A stretch of 64,000 nucleotides of DNA from assembly GCA_030141605.1 (NCBI GenBank), contig JAQGDQ010000694.1, positions 1-64,000 on the forward strand, given 5' to 3'. Shown here piece by piece: positions 14,651 to 26,988 of this stretch. Each line of letters begins with the position of its first letter. Position 1 is the stretch's first letter. This stretch comes from Tubiluchus corallicola (Eukaryota > Priapulida > Priapulimorpha > Priapulimorphida > Tubiluchidae). The notes beneath the pieces were generated by a model, which saw nothing but the letters and a program-made list of their open reading frames with translations, was not told where the DNA came from and did not search any database. Both the position numbers and the translations under genes were made by a program.

Positions 14651-14841
14651 CCTTCTCTGCCTCCTGCTTCTTTGTGCCTGCCTCGTTAGCTTTCTCGTTC
14701 ACCCTGTCTGTCTAGCTCTAACTATCTCTCTCTCTCGCCTCCTATCATAGACTTTTTCCGTCACTAATTTATTAACTCCCTCACTCACGGACTTAACCAT
14801 CTTTTTCTCAGTTTCTCTTGTCATCTCATCTCATCTCTTCT

Positions 14842-17011
14842 ATTCATTTGCGGGCGACACTTTGCACGGAGTTTTTTTCGGTTGCAAATTTTCTTTGGAA
14901 AACACGGATCGAAAATGCGAGTCTCTTATGCGGAAGAAAAAGCTTTCGCAAAAATGCATGCTTCCGTGATGAGCTCTTGGCTTACTCCTATTAAATTACC
15001 ATTCGTGCTAGCAGATTAGGGACATTAGAGAAGCAGGAAGCCAAGGAGTATGCCAAGATAACATGCTTAAATATTCACTAAACTTGCTTCATGCTGCTGC
15101 GATACAGTACTATGACTATTACTACGCAGGATTTCTAGTAGTGCACAGCATTCTAAGCTCTTACAATTCTTCAATAAGATTTGGTTGTTCCCGACTTTCT
15201 CACTTTAAATGCACTCCTTTTACTGAAGTTACTGCCGACAAGTTTTATCTGTATCTTTCTAACAGATTATCTGTTTATATCAACATAACGCGTACTTCGA
15301 GAGACTATATACTAAAATAGACGTTTATTTATTTATTTTTTCATGTTACTCTCTGCTGTGTTTCGTGAAGTGTTTGTTCTTGGCCATTGACTTTCGTCAA
15401 GCAAAACTTCTATTCATTCATAAAGTTTCAACAAATTCAATGGACTTTATTCTCGGACTTGTTATGTACAGTATTGTTCTTTTTATGACAGTAATACATA
15501 GGCATAGATTTCGTGCACTTAACTATATAGCACATTGCAATTACTGTATCTTTGTCTTTTCTAGACATGTTGGTAATGTACTTTTACACCATAGTTGTTT
15601 TTCTGGTTACCAATTGTTATAGTGTATTAGTCTCGAATTATGTAGAATTATTATCAAAAAACTAACTAACTAACTATGGGGATTCGTTTGATCCGTTCTT
15701 TCGTTAAAAATCGCAACGCAGTTTTCTTAGTCGGCATTGGCATTAACACGCTCTCTATACTCGCCAAGACTACTTTAATCTACATTTGTCTACGTTAAAC
15801 TGTCACGTTGAGACTGATAATCAAGCATTATAATTAATATCTTCACGAAATGGCTACTTGCGCACAATGATGAAGCGAGCTGCATTAATCGATGTGAATC
15901 GCAGTCTCATTTACCTATCCCGTGAAGCTTTGTAATTCATTGCCAGTTTCATAAATGTTGCTGATTGCAGAGATAAAGTTTCGGCGTGTTACATAAATCA
16001 AAACAAATTAGACTGCAAGGAAAATAAATTTGCAGCGATTTCTTTGAATAAACGTATGTATCACTTACTGCGACACTTTATCTGTTATATTGTTTTGGAT
16101 TCTTCGGGTATAAAATAACAAAACACTACAGTATTACCTGATACAAATCAGTAGCCAGTTAATTGAAACTTAATTAATATACCAACCGACACATTAAAAT
16201 GTTAAATCATATTTGTGGGAACTGTTTTTCGTAAAGAATACCTCAGATAAGGGGCCCAAGAAAAACTAAAGAAAGAGCATTAGGATGAACAATCGATCGC
16301 GCTCAGAGAACTTGTCGAAATAACAATCGCCTCGTGCGATTACATACGACAAAGAAGACTACGGTTTACAAGTTAACTGAAGAAATTCTTTTTCTTTCTC
16401 GATTCCGTATTTTTTAAATTGGATAAAACTGTGGATTTTTTCAACTAAAGTTAACTAAAGTTAAAAATGGACAACTTACAAAAATTTAACGACTTCAAAG
16501 CCTAAAAAGAGAAACGGTGAGCTAAACAAGATTTGAACCGGGGATATTCGAATTTATTATCTGAAATACGGAGCTACTGAAAACAGCAACGAAGACACTT
16601 AGGACACGTCCAGTGATTTATGCTATCATTCAAAAATATAATAATTTTTATGAATTTTTAAAGATTTTGTTCTGCACATTCCAAACTCCAAAAGCCCTTT
16701 TTTCAGTTTCCGTAATACATTTACAAATGCTCTTCATCCTTTATTTTGGTGTCACCTGTACTGCGAAAACAAGCTGAAATTTATGAAATTTATTTTCTTT
16801 CACTTTGCCTGTGGTGTTTAAAATGTGAAAATAAAATTAAAATGATGATAGTCAAAATCTAAAAGCCATCTCTGAAATAAAAAAATTGTTAGTAGAGGGA
16901 GAAAAGCAATAAGAATATCTGTTCAAAAGATTGTTAGAAAGAAAGGAGAGTAGAAAAATGTGATAAAAAAAGAAAAAAGAAAAGGAGAGGAGAGGAAAGA
17001 AGAAAAGAGAA
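14842..17011. other. spacer between the inverted arms
   Basis: About 2.2 kb of unique AT-rich DNA. Two plus-strand frames (15063-15320, 15365-15622) have no recognisable domain. The second ends near an (ACTA)-type run at 15660-15676, which looks like a LINE tail. A degenerate tRNA-like B box lies near 16530. The last 100 bp are purine-rich. This spacer would form the loop of a fold-back transcript. Confidence 0.6.
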
Positions 17012-17101
17012 GAAGAGATGAGATGAGATGAGAAGAGAAACTGAGAAAAAGATGGTTAAGTCCGTGAGTGAGAGAGTTAATAAATTAGTGACGGAAATCA
17101 A

Positions 17102-17926
17102 TCAATTTGCTCGTTTCGAAGACTCCACATTTGATTCCAGTACATTCTCAAAATTCATCTCCGGCGCCTCCCTATTCTCAGATTCACAAAGCTTACCTTC
17201 AGCATTACATATTACATAAACAGGCATATGATCGCAATCAGTCAGCTCATAATTAACATTAATATCCTTAATTAACTCATCGATTGCAGTTGTACTTATA
17301 ATAAGGTGTAGCCATGTACAAGTATTGTGCGCTGCACTTACAAAAGATAAATGTGACAAATCTGAAATACAATAGTTATTAGTGGAACATGTACTAGTCA
17401 CTTCTTGAAAGAATTGTTTATTTGGGTCAGCATTATAGTCGCCAATACAAGAGACATAACGCGATACTGTTTCTTCTACAAGTGCATTAACTTTGCCTAA
17501 GCAAAGTCTAAGTTCATCAATATTGTCATCAGCTTCGTAAGGAAAATAAACATTGTATAAAATCAGAGGCATAAGTTCACCTGGTAATTTTATCGAGAAT
17601 CCCATAATTCTATATTCGTCGTTAATGACTAGCACATTATGTTCACCAGGAAGAGATTTTTTCCACAAAACAGCCAAACCCCCTTGTGGCCTACCCTCAA
17701 TTATTCCTTTGGACAAGTCCGTTGGTGTGACACCACTCCCATAGTATAATGGGTGCAAAGTTACTAAATAACTAAGATCCTGCTTGGGTAACAAGGTTTC
17801 TTGCAACAAAATTATATCATTTGTGTTGCAGAGCTCATTAATTACATACTGAGATTCTGGATGCTTTATTGAGTTGCAATTGTAACTCACTATTTTTAGT
17901 TCTTTAAGTCCCTGGTCATTCTCCAT
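17102..17926 (-). pseudogene. LINE ORF2 N-terminus: APE-type endonuclease, right copy
   Basis: The counterpart of 13335-14159, with the same length and no indels, but about 26 base and 14 residue differences. It keeps the more canonical LLQETLL and DCDHMPVYV motifs, yet TWLDHI has become TWLHLI, removing an aspartate. Each copy is thus damaged at a different place in the active-site region. The frame ends at the same KRAN-stop, and the rest of the LINE has been deleted. Confidence 0.88.
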
Positions 17927-19071
17927 TGTCACAGTTCTTGTCCACGCTAGATGATATTGAGCTCGTCGATCCCCAAGACGCCGGCAGTTTTTCTGGCTCT
18001 AGTAAAGGCATACGACCTTGTCCTGAAAACGTTATCAGTTTTGAAGGTAGATCCGTTGAATCGGGTTTCTTTCGTGAATTCTTCGCCGTTGATTTCTCAC
18101 CCTTGTTGGAAGCAGCTCTAGGAGGGTAATATGGCTTCACTAGCACTCCTGTCGGCCAAGTCGAAGGGTTCATTATAAGTTCTTTTTCTTCATTCCCGTA
18201 ACAGCTTATTACAAAAGAAGAGTACGTGTTGTATTTCGTTTGTAGTCTCTCCACTGTAACTCTGACATCGCACTGCCTTCTTGTAAGATACTCCATGTCG
18301 TTTGTTTCTGTATCGGGATCCAAACGTGTAACGAACAAACGTCTCAAACGTCTCAGTGGTTTGCAGGATTTAACACTTGATTCCGTTGCAGTACCTGTAA
18401 TAAAGCGCCTTTGTACTATGAGCTGCAGCATCTCGCTTACGGTTTTTAGATCGCTTGACTTCTGTGAAACCTTCATTATCTTTACCGTGATCATGAATCA
18501 CAGTAGTTTTGTCACTGTCTCCAAAGTGCTTGTTTCCATTTGCTGATGTATGCTTCCATTGGTTGCTAGTATTTTCCACATTTGACTGAACAACAGACGA
18601 GAAACTTTTCTGATTCACACTTACACTGGCTAAACGTCTGTCAAGTACGACGTTTAAATCTTCTTTAGTCACAAAGTTAGCTTTTAAATCAGCCAAATCT
18701 TGTTGCACAGTCTGTAATTGTTTAAGAATGACAGAAGTATCCACAGACTTCAGAGATATTGGAGGAATGTTCTGGGGAAAAAACGGCAACAAATCTAGGT
18801 GCAGGTTCAGCACTAGTAATCGATCCCCACTGTAACAGTTCCAGAATGTCGCTACACATAGCTTTTCTTCTAGTCGGGCTAATTTTGTCTGGACTCTCTG
18901 TAACGTCATCAGTTGGTATCAGACTAATAAGTTGCACTTTGGCCTCATCGCAATGCTATTCTGTGTAGAAATCGTGTATAACAGTAGCTAGATCTGCAAA
19001 CGGGACTCCTGCTTCCAGCTGATTCTGAGCAAAATAATTTAACTCGTTATGCAGTAGAACGTATTTTTCAT
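17916..19071 (-). pseudogene. LINE ORF1, right copy
   Basis: Near-identical to 12190-13345, with about five differences over 1.15 kb. It shares the TAG in the N-terminal block. It lacks the extra A of the left copy but has its own extra G near 18413, so its coiled-coil frame reads further (RSKNRKRDAAAHSTK) before breaking. The two frameshifts are therefore independent and later than the duplication. Confidence 0.8.
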
Positions 19072-19518
19072 TGTCTATTCTGACCGGACACAATCAGGTT
19101 ACCGATAGACCCACGGATATTTTCTTGGCAAGTGTTGCTGGGTACGGTTACAACTGTACCACCACTGTCTGAGGTCCTTGCTGTGCAACATTTCTTACAA
19201 AGTATAAGATATCCAAATTCAACCCGTGAACAAGCGTCTGGATGTTTACGTCTATATAATGCACATGATAATAGTGTAGAAGTTGGTGCCATTGTAAACA
19301 CTAATGGCTCGTTCAATTGGCCGTAACAAGTTAGGCCTGAAGTCCTGACCAGGAAACAGGTGGTCGTCATTAACACCATCGTAACCACCATACAATGACA
19401 CACAAGATGGTATCAGCTTTATAATCTACATCCCACTTTGCACTTATAAAAATTGAACACAACGAGGAGCCGAAATTTCGTCACAACTGTAAGCTACCGT
19501 GACCACATGACCACATCG

Positions 19519-19668
<150 letters not shown>

Positions 19669-20061
19669 CAAATTGAAATTGCTTCTTATTTGCCGCTCTT
19701 ATTTCGTAAATACACTTTTGAGCATTTTAGCAAACCGCAGTAATTGAAGCCGTAACAAATAATGAATCATTATAAATGTTGCTGCCTCAATCTTTCACGC
19801 TTTACGGTTTTCAGAACTTGTTATCTTATTAGAGATTTGTATTCATTACATTTTCCTGATACTTCGTGCTCTGCATCCTGTCACGAAACTAACAAGCGGA
19901 AACAGCGAAATAATAACCGTCATACCGTCATGGAAAATGAAATTTCACCCTTCTCTTCGCGAGCTCTCTTTCCCTCTCTTTCTCTTCTCTACCCTTCTCT
20001 CTCTCTCTCTCCCTCTCTTGCTCTTTCTCGTTCTTTCTCTCTCTCTCATTCCCCTTTCTCT

Positions 20062-20631
<570 letters not shown>

Positions 20632-21094
20632 CAGTCCCAAATTATTTTTTTAATAAGAAAAATTTTTTTTGTTTGGCTTGGTACTTTTGTTCAGTATGTC
20701 CATCTTGTTTACACATAATAATTATTTTTTTCTACCTGTGCCCTCGTGCTAAATATAGCCTGTATCCCACGGGATACATTGGGATTCAATGGAAGCATAA
20801 AATGTGCTTCATTTTGCAACTGCTGATAATTTTTTAAAGTATTTAAGACATTTAGTATATGTGCTATGCTGATCTGTATGAAGTCGTCTCTAAACTACTG
20901 TACCTTGCGCAGTTTTTTATGATATGTAGATTTTCTAGTTTGCCATTTTATCACCAGTTTTAGTCTATTGTTATTGGCTTAAATCAAAATAACTATTAAC
21001 AGATCAAATAACTGTCAGTTTTAAATTTTTATTAATTTTAAAGGCAGAAAATATTCTCGTATCCCACGGGATAAAACGGGTATGAAAGGGTTAA
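20632..21094. mobile_element. piggyBac-type MITE (copy 1)
   Basis: A 455-bp element (20636-21090) flanked on both sides by TTAA. The ends are CCCTTTCAGTCCC and, reversed, CCCTTTCATACCC. TTAA target duplications with CCCTTT-type termini are characteristic of the piggyBac superfamily. It has no coding capacity. Internally, two palindromes of the form TATCCCACGGGATA sit near each end. A second copy lies at 46078-46534. Confidence 0.9.
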
Positions 21095-21180
21095 GCAAAC
21101 GGAAATGTCTGATGAAAAGAGGAGGAAAAACAGAGGAAAGAGAAGGAAATGCAAACCGCAGCCCGCAATTAAAAACTTAC

Positions 21181-21306
21181 TCTTGGAAGCTCAAGCCGTG
21201 TAGCCGACTATCATTGATTTCAATGACTGTGTCACGAACGTGCAGTCTTCCATCACGATCAACTTTGCCACCTGGTTCTATACCTTGTAAATAGAGACCC
21301 ATCTCC
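21181..21306 (-). CDS. par-3: par-3 exon 7: middle of PDZ1
   Basis: A 126-nt exon (phase 2 in, phase 2 out); acceptor TTATTTCAG, donor GTAAGT. The first base completes the arginine codon of exon 6. It reads EMGLYLQGIEPGGKVDRDGR and then LHVRDTVIEINDSRLHGLSF, the classic PDZ succession of I-x-P-G-G-x-x-x-x-D-G-R-L, D-x-I/V-x-x-I-N-D. The final beta strands and helix B of PDZ1 must be in the next exon, not located in the window. The piggyBac-type MITE at 20636-21090 lies only about 85 bp beyond this donor. Confidence 0.93.
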
Positions 21307-22744
21307 CTGAAATAACGCAATAAACAAATCAGCACACTGAGCTTAGTAATTCACATTTATATAAACCAGTTTTGCAGGATATCCACATCAGAAACTTTTA
21401 AAAGCAGCAACATAAGAAGTACACTTACATGCAGCCAGGCATCAGAAACTGATTCATTTTGATTTACTAAATACTGCTAAATATTACTATTGCCGGTGAA
21501 CACAACTCAGTAGTTCTATATAGAGCTGGAGTTTTACACGTTTACCAGTAACGCTACACTATTGTTTGCAATTTGGTGCATCACAACTACCGTTCCAACA
21601 TCCTAAATTAATTCCAGTGTGTATTTAATCATAATATAACCAGATATTACTGATCTTTACTCTTAGCTTTATACAAATTACTAAACATTTTTGTTTTTCG
21701 TTAATGTTATCATATTACTTGAGAGTACCAATCATACCAAACTAATGAATCATGTGCACTGACTACTAGCATCTTTTCTCTCAGCCAAGCAAAAAGTTTT
21801 ATGTTTTTGTCAAAACTGTACTAAGAGCAGATCTAAGTTAATACTGTAACTTACTATCTGGCTTATGTAGAAGGGTAGCTGACTTGATGGCCAATTCGTG
21901 TTTCGCTACCCTTTCTCCTCACCCACCTAACTCTTTCCTTTATGCATAATTTATCATTTTTAATTAATAACTATAACAATAATAGTCTACTTGTATTCTA
22001 GTGTAAATGAGGAGATAAAAATGTCTATGTCTATGGCCTTTACACTTGCCTTTTGCAATAGCAAGTTAGCAGATTCCTACAGCTTTCTGCAAAAGTAATG
22101 ATATATTGTACATAGGTAGTAATTGCTAGATCATTTGTTTTTAAAAGATGCAATATAAATAGTGATTCTGTGAAAATCAATCTATTCTAGATTCTCCATC
22201 TATTTTAGAACTGGCCGCATAAATGAAAGAAATAATTTTAAATTGATTCGGTTGATAGCAAAGCAGCTAGACAGTCTGTTACTTCCAGGAATGTCGCCCT
22301 GAAATTTTAGTGCAACAAGTCAAGTGCAAATATAAAGCCGACATTTATGCAACGGCTTAGATGAAATTTCATACACTCGTTTGATCAAACTTGTCTTTTC
22401 AGCAAAATTTTGCGTCTAATGATACCTAATTTAAACAAAACAACAAGTTACAGTAAGGCACGAATCAGTGAAGCGTTCAGTTAAAGCAAACGGCAAGCAA
22501 CATGCCTAATGCTCGTAATAACATCATTGGCAAAATCATGCGCCTGAAAATTGCACACGAGTTATGCAGTTATTTCAAGCAAACAAATGCCTGACTAACT
22601 ACAGAACTATAGAGTTTAGGAACCGGTATTTCACAGCCACAGAACTGCAATTTGGAGAGAGACAACAAGAGTAAAACAGTCTAGATATATCACGGTGGAC
22701 ATTTGTTGTTACTATGGTTACTAACAATTCACCAAGTTACTAAC
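21307..22744. other. par-3: par-3 intron 6
   Basis: Apart from the hairpin-bearing LINE tail at 21865-22035, unique AT-rich intronic sequence without other features. Confidence 0.7.
21865..22035 (+). mobile_element. LINE/SINE 3' end with conserved hairpin (copy A)
   Basis: A 9-bp stem (AAGGGTAGC at 21871 with GCTACCCTT at 21905) encloses GACTTGATGGCC. After about 100 bp comes GATAAAAATGTCTATGTCTATG, a short repeated tail. The hairpin matches the minus-strand element at 29835-30010, so both are ends of one retroposon family. Confidence 0.7.
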
Positions 22745-22953
22745 CTCCCTTCCTTATCGTAATACGGAACGACGTGAATACCCAGTGGACCTTTCTCATT
22801 CTTCATTACAATGTAATTAGTATCTAATAGACTTTCCATTGCTTCGTCTATTGCCAGGTCTGTTTTCTCTCTACTCTGTTCCTCCTCATCTTTCCCATGT
22901 TCATCGGGATCACTATGACTTCCTCCCACTGGCTCTTTTCTGTCTGTTTGCTG
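22745..22953 (-). CDS. par-3: par-3 exon 6: start of PDZ1
   Basis: A 209-nt exon (phase 0 in, phase 2 out), donor GTTAGT. An acidic stretch (DPDEHGKDEEEQSREK) leads into NYIVMKNEKGPLGIHVVPYY, where GPLGIHVVP is the Par-3 form of the PDZ carboxylate-binding loop, at about residues 364-372. In the family, PDZ1 binds Par-6 and other C-terminal or internal peptides. The acceptor is a tandem NAGNAG (TTCCAGCAG): splicing at 22953 or 22950 would include or skip one glutamine without altering the frame. The first site was chosen by scanning order only. Confidence 0.94.
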
Positions 22954-24811
22954 CTGGAACATGAAAAAACGATATTTCAGTTTATTGAGCTTCTGCGCCC
23001 GAAACTCTCTCGATGAAACAAAATGACGTTTAAATCAAACGATAATTTCATCCTAATAATCAACAGATTTTTAGGCACTGAACTGTGACCAGAAACCCAT
23101 CGCTAGCGGATAGCACTTTCGTTCACAGGTAGAGTATAGCCTTTCATTCACAGGTAGAGTATAGCCTTTCATTCACAGGTAGAGTATAGCCTTTCATTCA
23201 CAGGTAGAGTATAGCCTTTCATTCACAGGTAGAGTATAGCCTTTCGTTCACAGGTAGAGTATAGCCTTTCATTCACAGGTAGAGTATAGCCTTTCATTCA
23301 CAGGTAGAGTATAGCCTTTCATTCACAGGTAGAGTATAGCCTTTCATTCACAGGTAGAGTATAGCCTTTCGTTCACAGGTAGAGTATAGCCTTTCGTTCA
23401 CAGGTAGAGTATAGCCTTTCATTCACAGGTAGAGTATAGCCTTTCATTCACAGGTAGAGTATAGCCTTTCATTCACAGGTAGAGTATAGCCTTTCGTTCA
23501 CAGGTAGAGTATAGCCTTTCGTTCACAGGTAGAGTATAGCCTTTCATTCACAGGTAGAGTATAGCCTTTCATTCACAGGTAGAGTATAGCCTTTCATTCA
23601 CAGGTAGAGTATAGCCTTTCATTCACAGGTAGAGTATAGCCTTTCATTCACAGGTAGAGTATAGCCTTTCATTCCAGGTAGAGTACAGCCTTTCATTTGT
23701 TCACAGGTAGAGTATAGCCTTTCATTCACAGGTAGAGTATAGCCTTTCGTTCACAGGTAGAGTATAGCCTTTCATTCACAGGTAGAGTACAGCCTTTCAT
23801 TCACAGGTAGAGTATAGCCTTTGGTTCACAGGTAGTAGCGTTCATGAAGCATGCGGAATGCGTATGCGTTATGCGGGTTTCGAATAGATAAAATCGGTTT
23901 ATGTTGTTTTCAATGCACCCGTTTATCAGACCTGCGTTAAGTAACGTTTATTGTGTATATTGCGCCGAGGTTAACCAACTTTTTAGCTTAAGGAAAAAAT
24001 CAGCTAAGTCAGCTAAAACTCAGAATTTTTGCTAACTAAATAAATGATAAATTGTTAGTTAAATATTAATTATAGTGACGAATTTTTTAAATAATTCATG
24101 TTGCTTATACACATAGAAAAGCTGATGTACAGATTCAAATAATGCATTAGAGATCAATTTTTTATTATTATAAAAAAGCAATGATTTCGTGCAAATATAA
24201 GTCTAACTCTTGTAAGAATATCAAAATGCATTCTGAAAATAATTGTTTTGAAAAGTGCCCGTCAAGTTTCATCGTTTGCTTATCTTTTGTCAAACGAATC
24301 AAAAAAGACTTTTCAACTGTTTCGAGTAGAAAGCAAGAAATTGTACAAGTTCTAAGTTGATACCTAATGGTTGCTACTTTAATTTGGCTAACATGATCAA
24401 AAAGAAAATTTAGAGAAGTGGAGAAAGTAGCAAAATGATTTAACATGCTGCCATCTACAGTTTGAAAAATTAGTTTTACAGTTTTAGCAATAAAGCTACA
24501 TGCAAAGGAAGGTACGCAGCAAAAACGAAAGTCAAAAATCGTCATTATAAAATCGAAAACGTCTTTTTTTGAATTACCATTTTTGCATAATTAAATAAAA
24601 TTCAGTAGCACAACAAGCAAAAGACAAAATCAACAAAAATAAATGTTTTCACATTCAAGAGTTCTTCGTCAAAATTGTTATTTATAATATGTTGCCCAGA
24701 AGGCAGCCAAGTAATCAATCTACTTCCCCTTACACAGAAAGCAATAATTCAAGCAAAAGTTTTACATTCTTAATAATTAAAAAAAATATACGATGATTAG
24801 GTTCTGCTTAC
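22954..24811. other. par-3: par-3 intron 5
   Basis: Holds the 25-bp minisatellite (23122-23836). A minus-strand 125-codon open frame at 24168-24545 has no splice support or domain motif and is not called as a gene. Confidence 0.7.
23122..23836. repeat. 25-bp minisatellite, about 29 units
   Basis: The unit is TTCACAGGTAGAGTATAGCC plus TTTCA. Nearly all units differ only at one position (A or G before TTCAC). Units 1-20 show a five-unit register (GAAAA, GAAAA, GGAAA, GGAAA), i.e. a 125-bp higher-order repeat. Irregular units lie near 23670-23705 and at the end. Each unit contains CAGGTAGAGT, which resembles a splice donor on the plus strand, antisense to par-3. Confidence 0.97.
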
Positions 24812-25183
24812 CTGAGCAAACAATCTTTCCTCTTGCCTCTTTGCAGCATCAGCCCAAACATCCATAGCCGGATGATTTCCGAGAACTGACTGCCGAGAGG
24901 AGCCGTCCCGCCCGAAACGGGAAAACGCACTCGTGCCCTCCCCCACGCTCCTCAGTAACTCCGTTTTCAACTTGTTCTCCACATTCTTGTCCAGTGGACG
25001 CTTGGACGGAACGCCGTTGTCCGGATGTTTTTCAAATGGACGTTTGAAGGGATCATTCAGTTCAATTTTGTTGTTGTTTTCTTCAGATGGACAGCTGTTT
25101 TTTATCACCGTTATGAGCCTGTTATTATCACTGCCGAAACCGTCTGTCCTCACTACATTATTTGTTACATCGTTGGCGGAACC
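24812..25183 (-). CDS. par-3: par-3 exon 5: polar linker before PDZ1
   Basis: A 124-codon exon in phase 0 on both sides; acceptor TTTCTACAG, donor GTAAGC. It is rich in N, D, K and S. It contains a short internal repeat, DPFKRPFEKHPDNG followed by VPSKRPLDKN, and ends SVLGNHPAMDVWADAAKRQ then EERLFAQ. That end corresponds to the family's SLSASHPMVGKWLEKQEQ segment just before PDZ1. The body is poorly conserved across animals, so assignment depends on phase, position and this C-terminal block. The two xKRPF/L-type basic motifs could be phosphorylation or membrane-association sites, but that is a guess. Confidence 0.88.
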
Positions 25184-26988
25184 CTGTAGAAATTAACAGA
25201 CACACGTACAGCTTTTCATTCCAAAAACCAACAAGTGGCTCCAACATCTTCAAAAACAATGTTGCCCTTGGCAAAAATTTACTTTATGTGCGCCTGTGAA
25301 GGTCACACGAGTCTTGTGTAAATTTCTCACTTAACTGGTGCAAGTGTGCAGTTTGCTACATTTTTGTGATAAAGTCATAATAAGTATTCTATCACACAGC
25401 TCACAAATTATCATCTCTAGTGAAACTTTACCTATTAAGCAAAACTAAGAAACAGAATATGCTGCCACCCGCTGGAGTGACCAGACAATGGGTTTTCTGA
25501 AATGCACACTACCTAACTATTCAACAAAACTTGCTATTGAAACATAAACATGATACGCTTCCGGAGATAAAATGGATATTGCAAAGCCCGACTGCTCACT
25601 ACTCATTTATGATATTACGATATATATTTTTATGATAGTAAACTTAGTCACTGTAATAGCACTGGACTAATTTTCAACCACCAAACCACAACTAACTAAA
25701 ATTAACTAACAAAACTACACAAAACTACACAAAAAATAAGCTAAGCTGTTATGAATACTTAGCAAATAACAATCAAATATCATTTAGAAAGTGAGTCACT
25801 CAGATCAACTAATGCAGATTTAAAGGTTACTTTGTGACAAGTTTTGGTGTTGCATTAGTAGCAGAATTCAATATTTCAATATATAGTCTTTATTTCTTCA
25901 ATATTTCAATATATAGTCTTTATTTCTTCAATATTTCAATATATAGTCTTTATTTCTTCAATATTTCAATATATAGTCTTTATTTCTTCAATATTTCAAT
26001 ATATAGTCTTTATTTCTTCAATATTTCAATATATAGTCTTTATTTCTTCAATATTTCAATATATAGTCTTTATTTCTTCAATATTTCAATATATAGTCTT
26101 TATTTCTTCAATATTTCAATATATAGTCTTTATTTCTTCAATATTTCAATATATAGTCTTTATTTCTTCAATATTTCAATATATAGTCTTTATTTCTTCA
26201 ATATTTCAATATATAGTCTTTATTTCTTCAATATTTCAATATATAGTCTTTATTTCTTCAATATTTCAATATATAGTCTTTTTTCTTCAATATTTCAATA
26301 TATAGTCTTTTTTCTTCAATATTTCAATATATAGTCTTTATTTCTTCAATATTTCAATATATAGTCTTTATTTCTTCAATATTTCAATATATAGTCTTTA
26401 TTTCTTCAATATTTCAATATATAGTCTTTATTTCTTCAATATTTCAATATATAGTCTTTATTTCTTCAATATTTCAATATATAGTCTTTATTTCTTCAAT
26501 ATTTCAATATATAGTCTTTTTTCTTCAATATTTCAATATATAGTCTTTTTTCTTCAATATTTCAATATACAGTCTTTATTTCTTCAATATTTCAACATAT
26601 AGTCTATTTCTTCAATATTTCAACATATAGTCTTTTTTCTTCAATGTTTCAATATATAGTCTTTATTTCTTCAATATTTCAATATATAGTCTTTATTTCT
26701 CCAAACGTTTGAAGCTACAATCTTCACTTAATGCTATTAGATAAAACTGGATTCGATTCTAGATAAAACAAGCTCTTCGCGCAGAAAATAGAACTTTGTA
26801 TTATAGAAAGTAATAATGCTTCAACAAAACATTGGTTTGTAGGCCAACCGAGAGAATCAACTGCCTAATTATAATAAAATGCATGGTAAACTTTACAAAT
26901 TATAAATTCCGAAAACTTAATTAGTGTGAATTCAGTGTTATTAAACCCGACTTTTAAACCCGACAAGCACAACATAAATTATGGTTAC
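25184..26988. other. par-3: par-3 intron 4
   Basis: A short intron almost half filled by the 30-bp minisatellite at 25867-26700. The rest is unique AT-rich sequence. Confidence 0.75.
25867..26700. repeat. 30-bp minisatellite, about 28 units
   Basis: The unit is TTCAATATTTCAATATATAG plus TCTTTATTTC. The first 13-14 units are perfect. Later units include 29-bp forms lacking one A and a few with point changes, so the array is homogeneous on the left and diverging on the right. Because 30 is divisible by three it reads as a 166-codon plus-strand frame (NISIYSLYFF repeated), which is an artefact. Confidence 0.97.

Noticed and set aside
15905-15970. Minus-strand TFMKLAMNYK with a GTAAATG donor, resembling the F-x-x-AM helix at the end of PDZ1
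   Set aside because: No acceptor gives the phase required after exon 7, the piece is only about 48 nt, and the essential flanking PDZ residues are missing. Treated as chance.
16515-16600. tRNA-like words (minus strand: TAGCTC and GGTTCAAATC)
   Set aside because: A-box and B-box spacing is plausible, but acceptor and anticodon stems do not pair. At most a very old tRNA-derived SINE scrap.
24168-24545. 125-codon minus-strand frame in intron 5
   Set aside because: No recognisable domain and no splice sites in a fitting phase; rich in F, L, S and T as expected of AT-rich random sequence.
25834-26334. 166-residue repeat protein (NISIYSLYFF)n
   Set aside because: It arises because the 30-bp unit keeps frame. 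It lies antisense within intron 4 and lacks coding signals.
23122-26700. CRISPR-like regular repeats
   Set aside because: Repeat units are directly adjacent with no unique spacers, in a eukaryotic intron. They are minisatellites.
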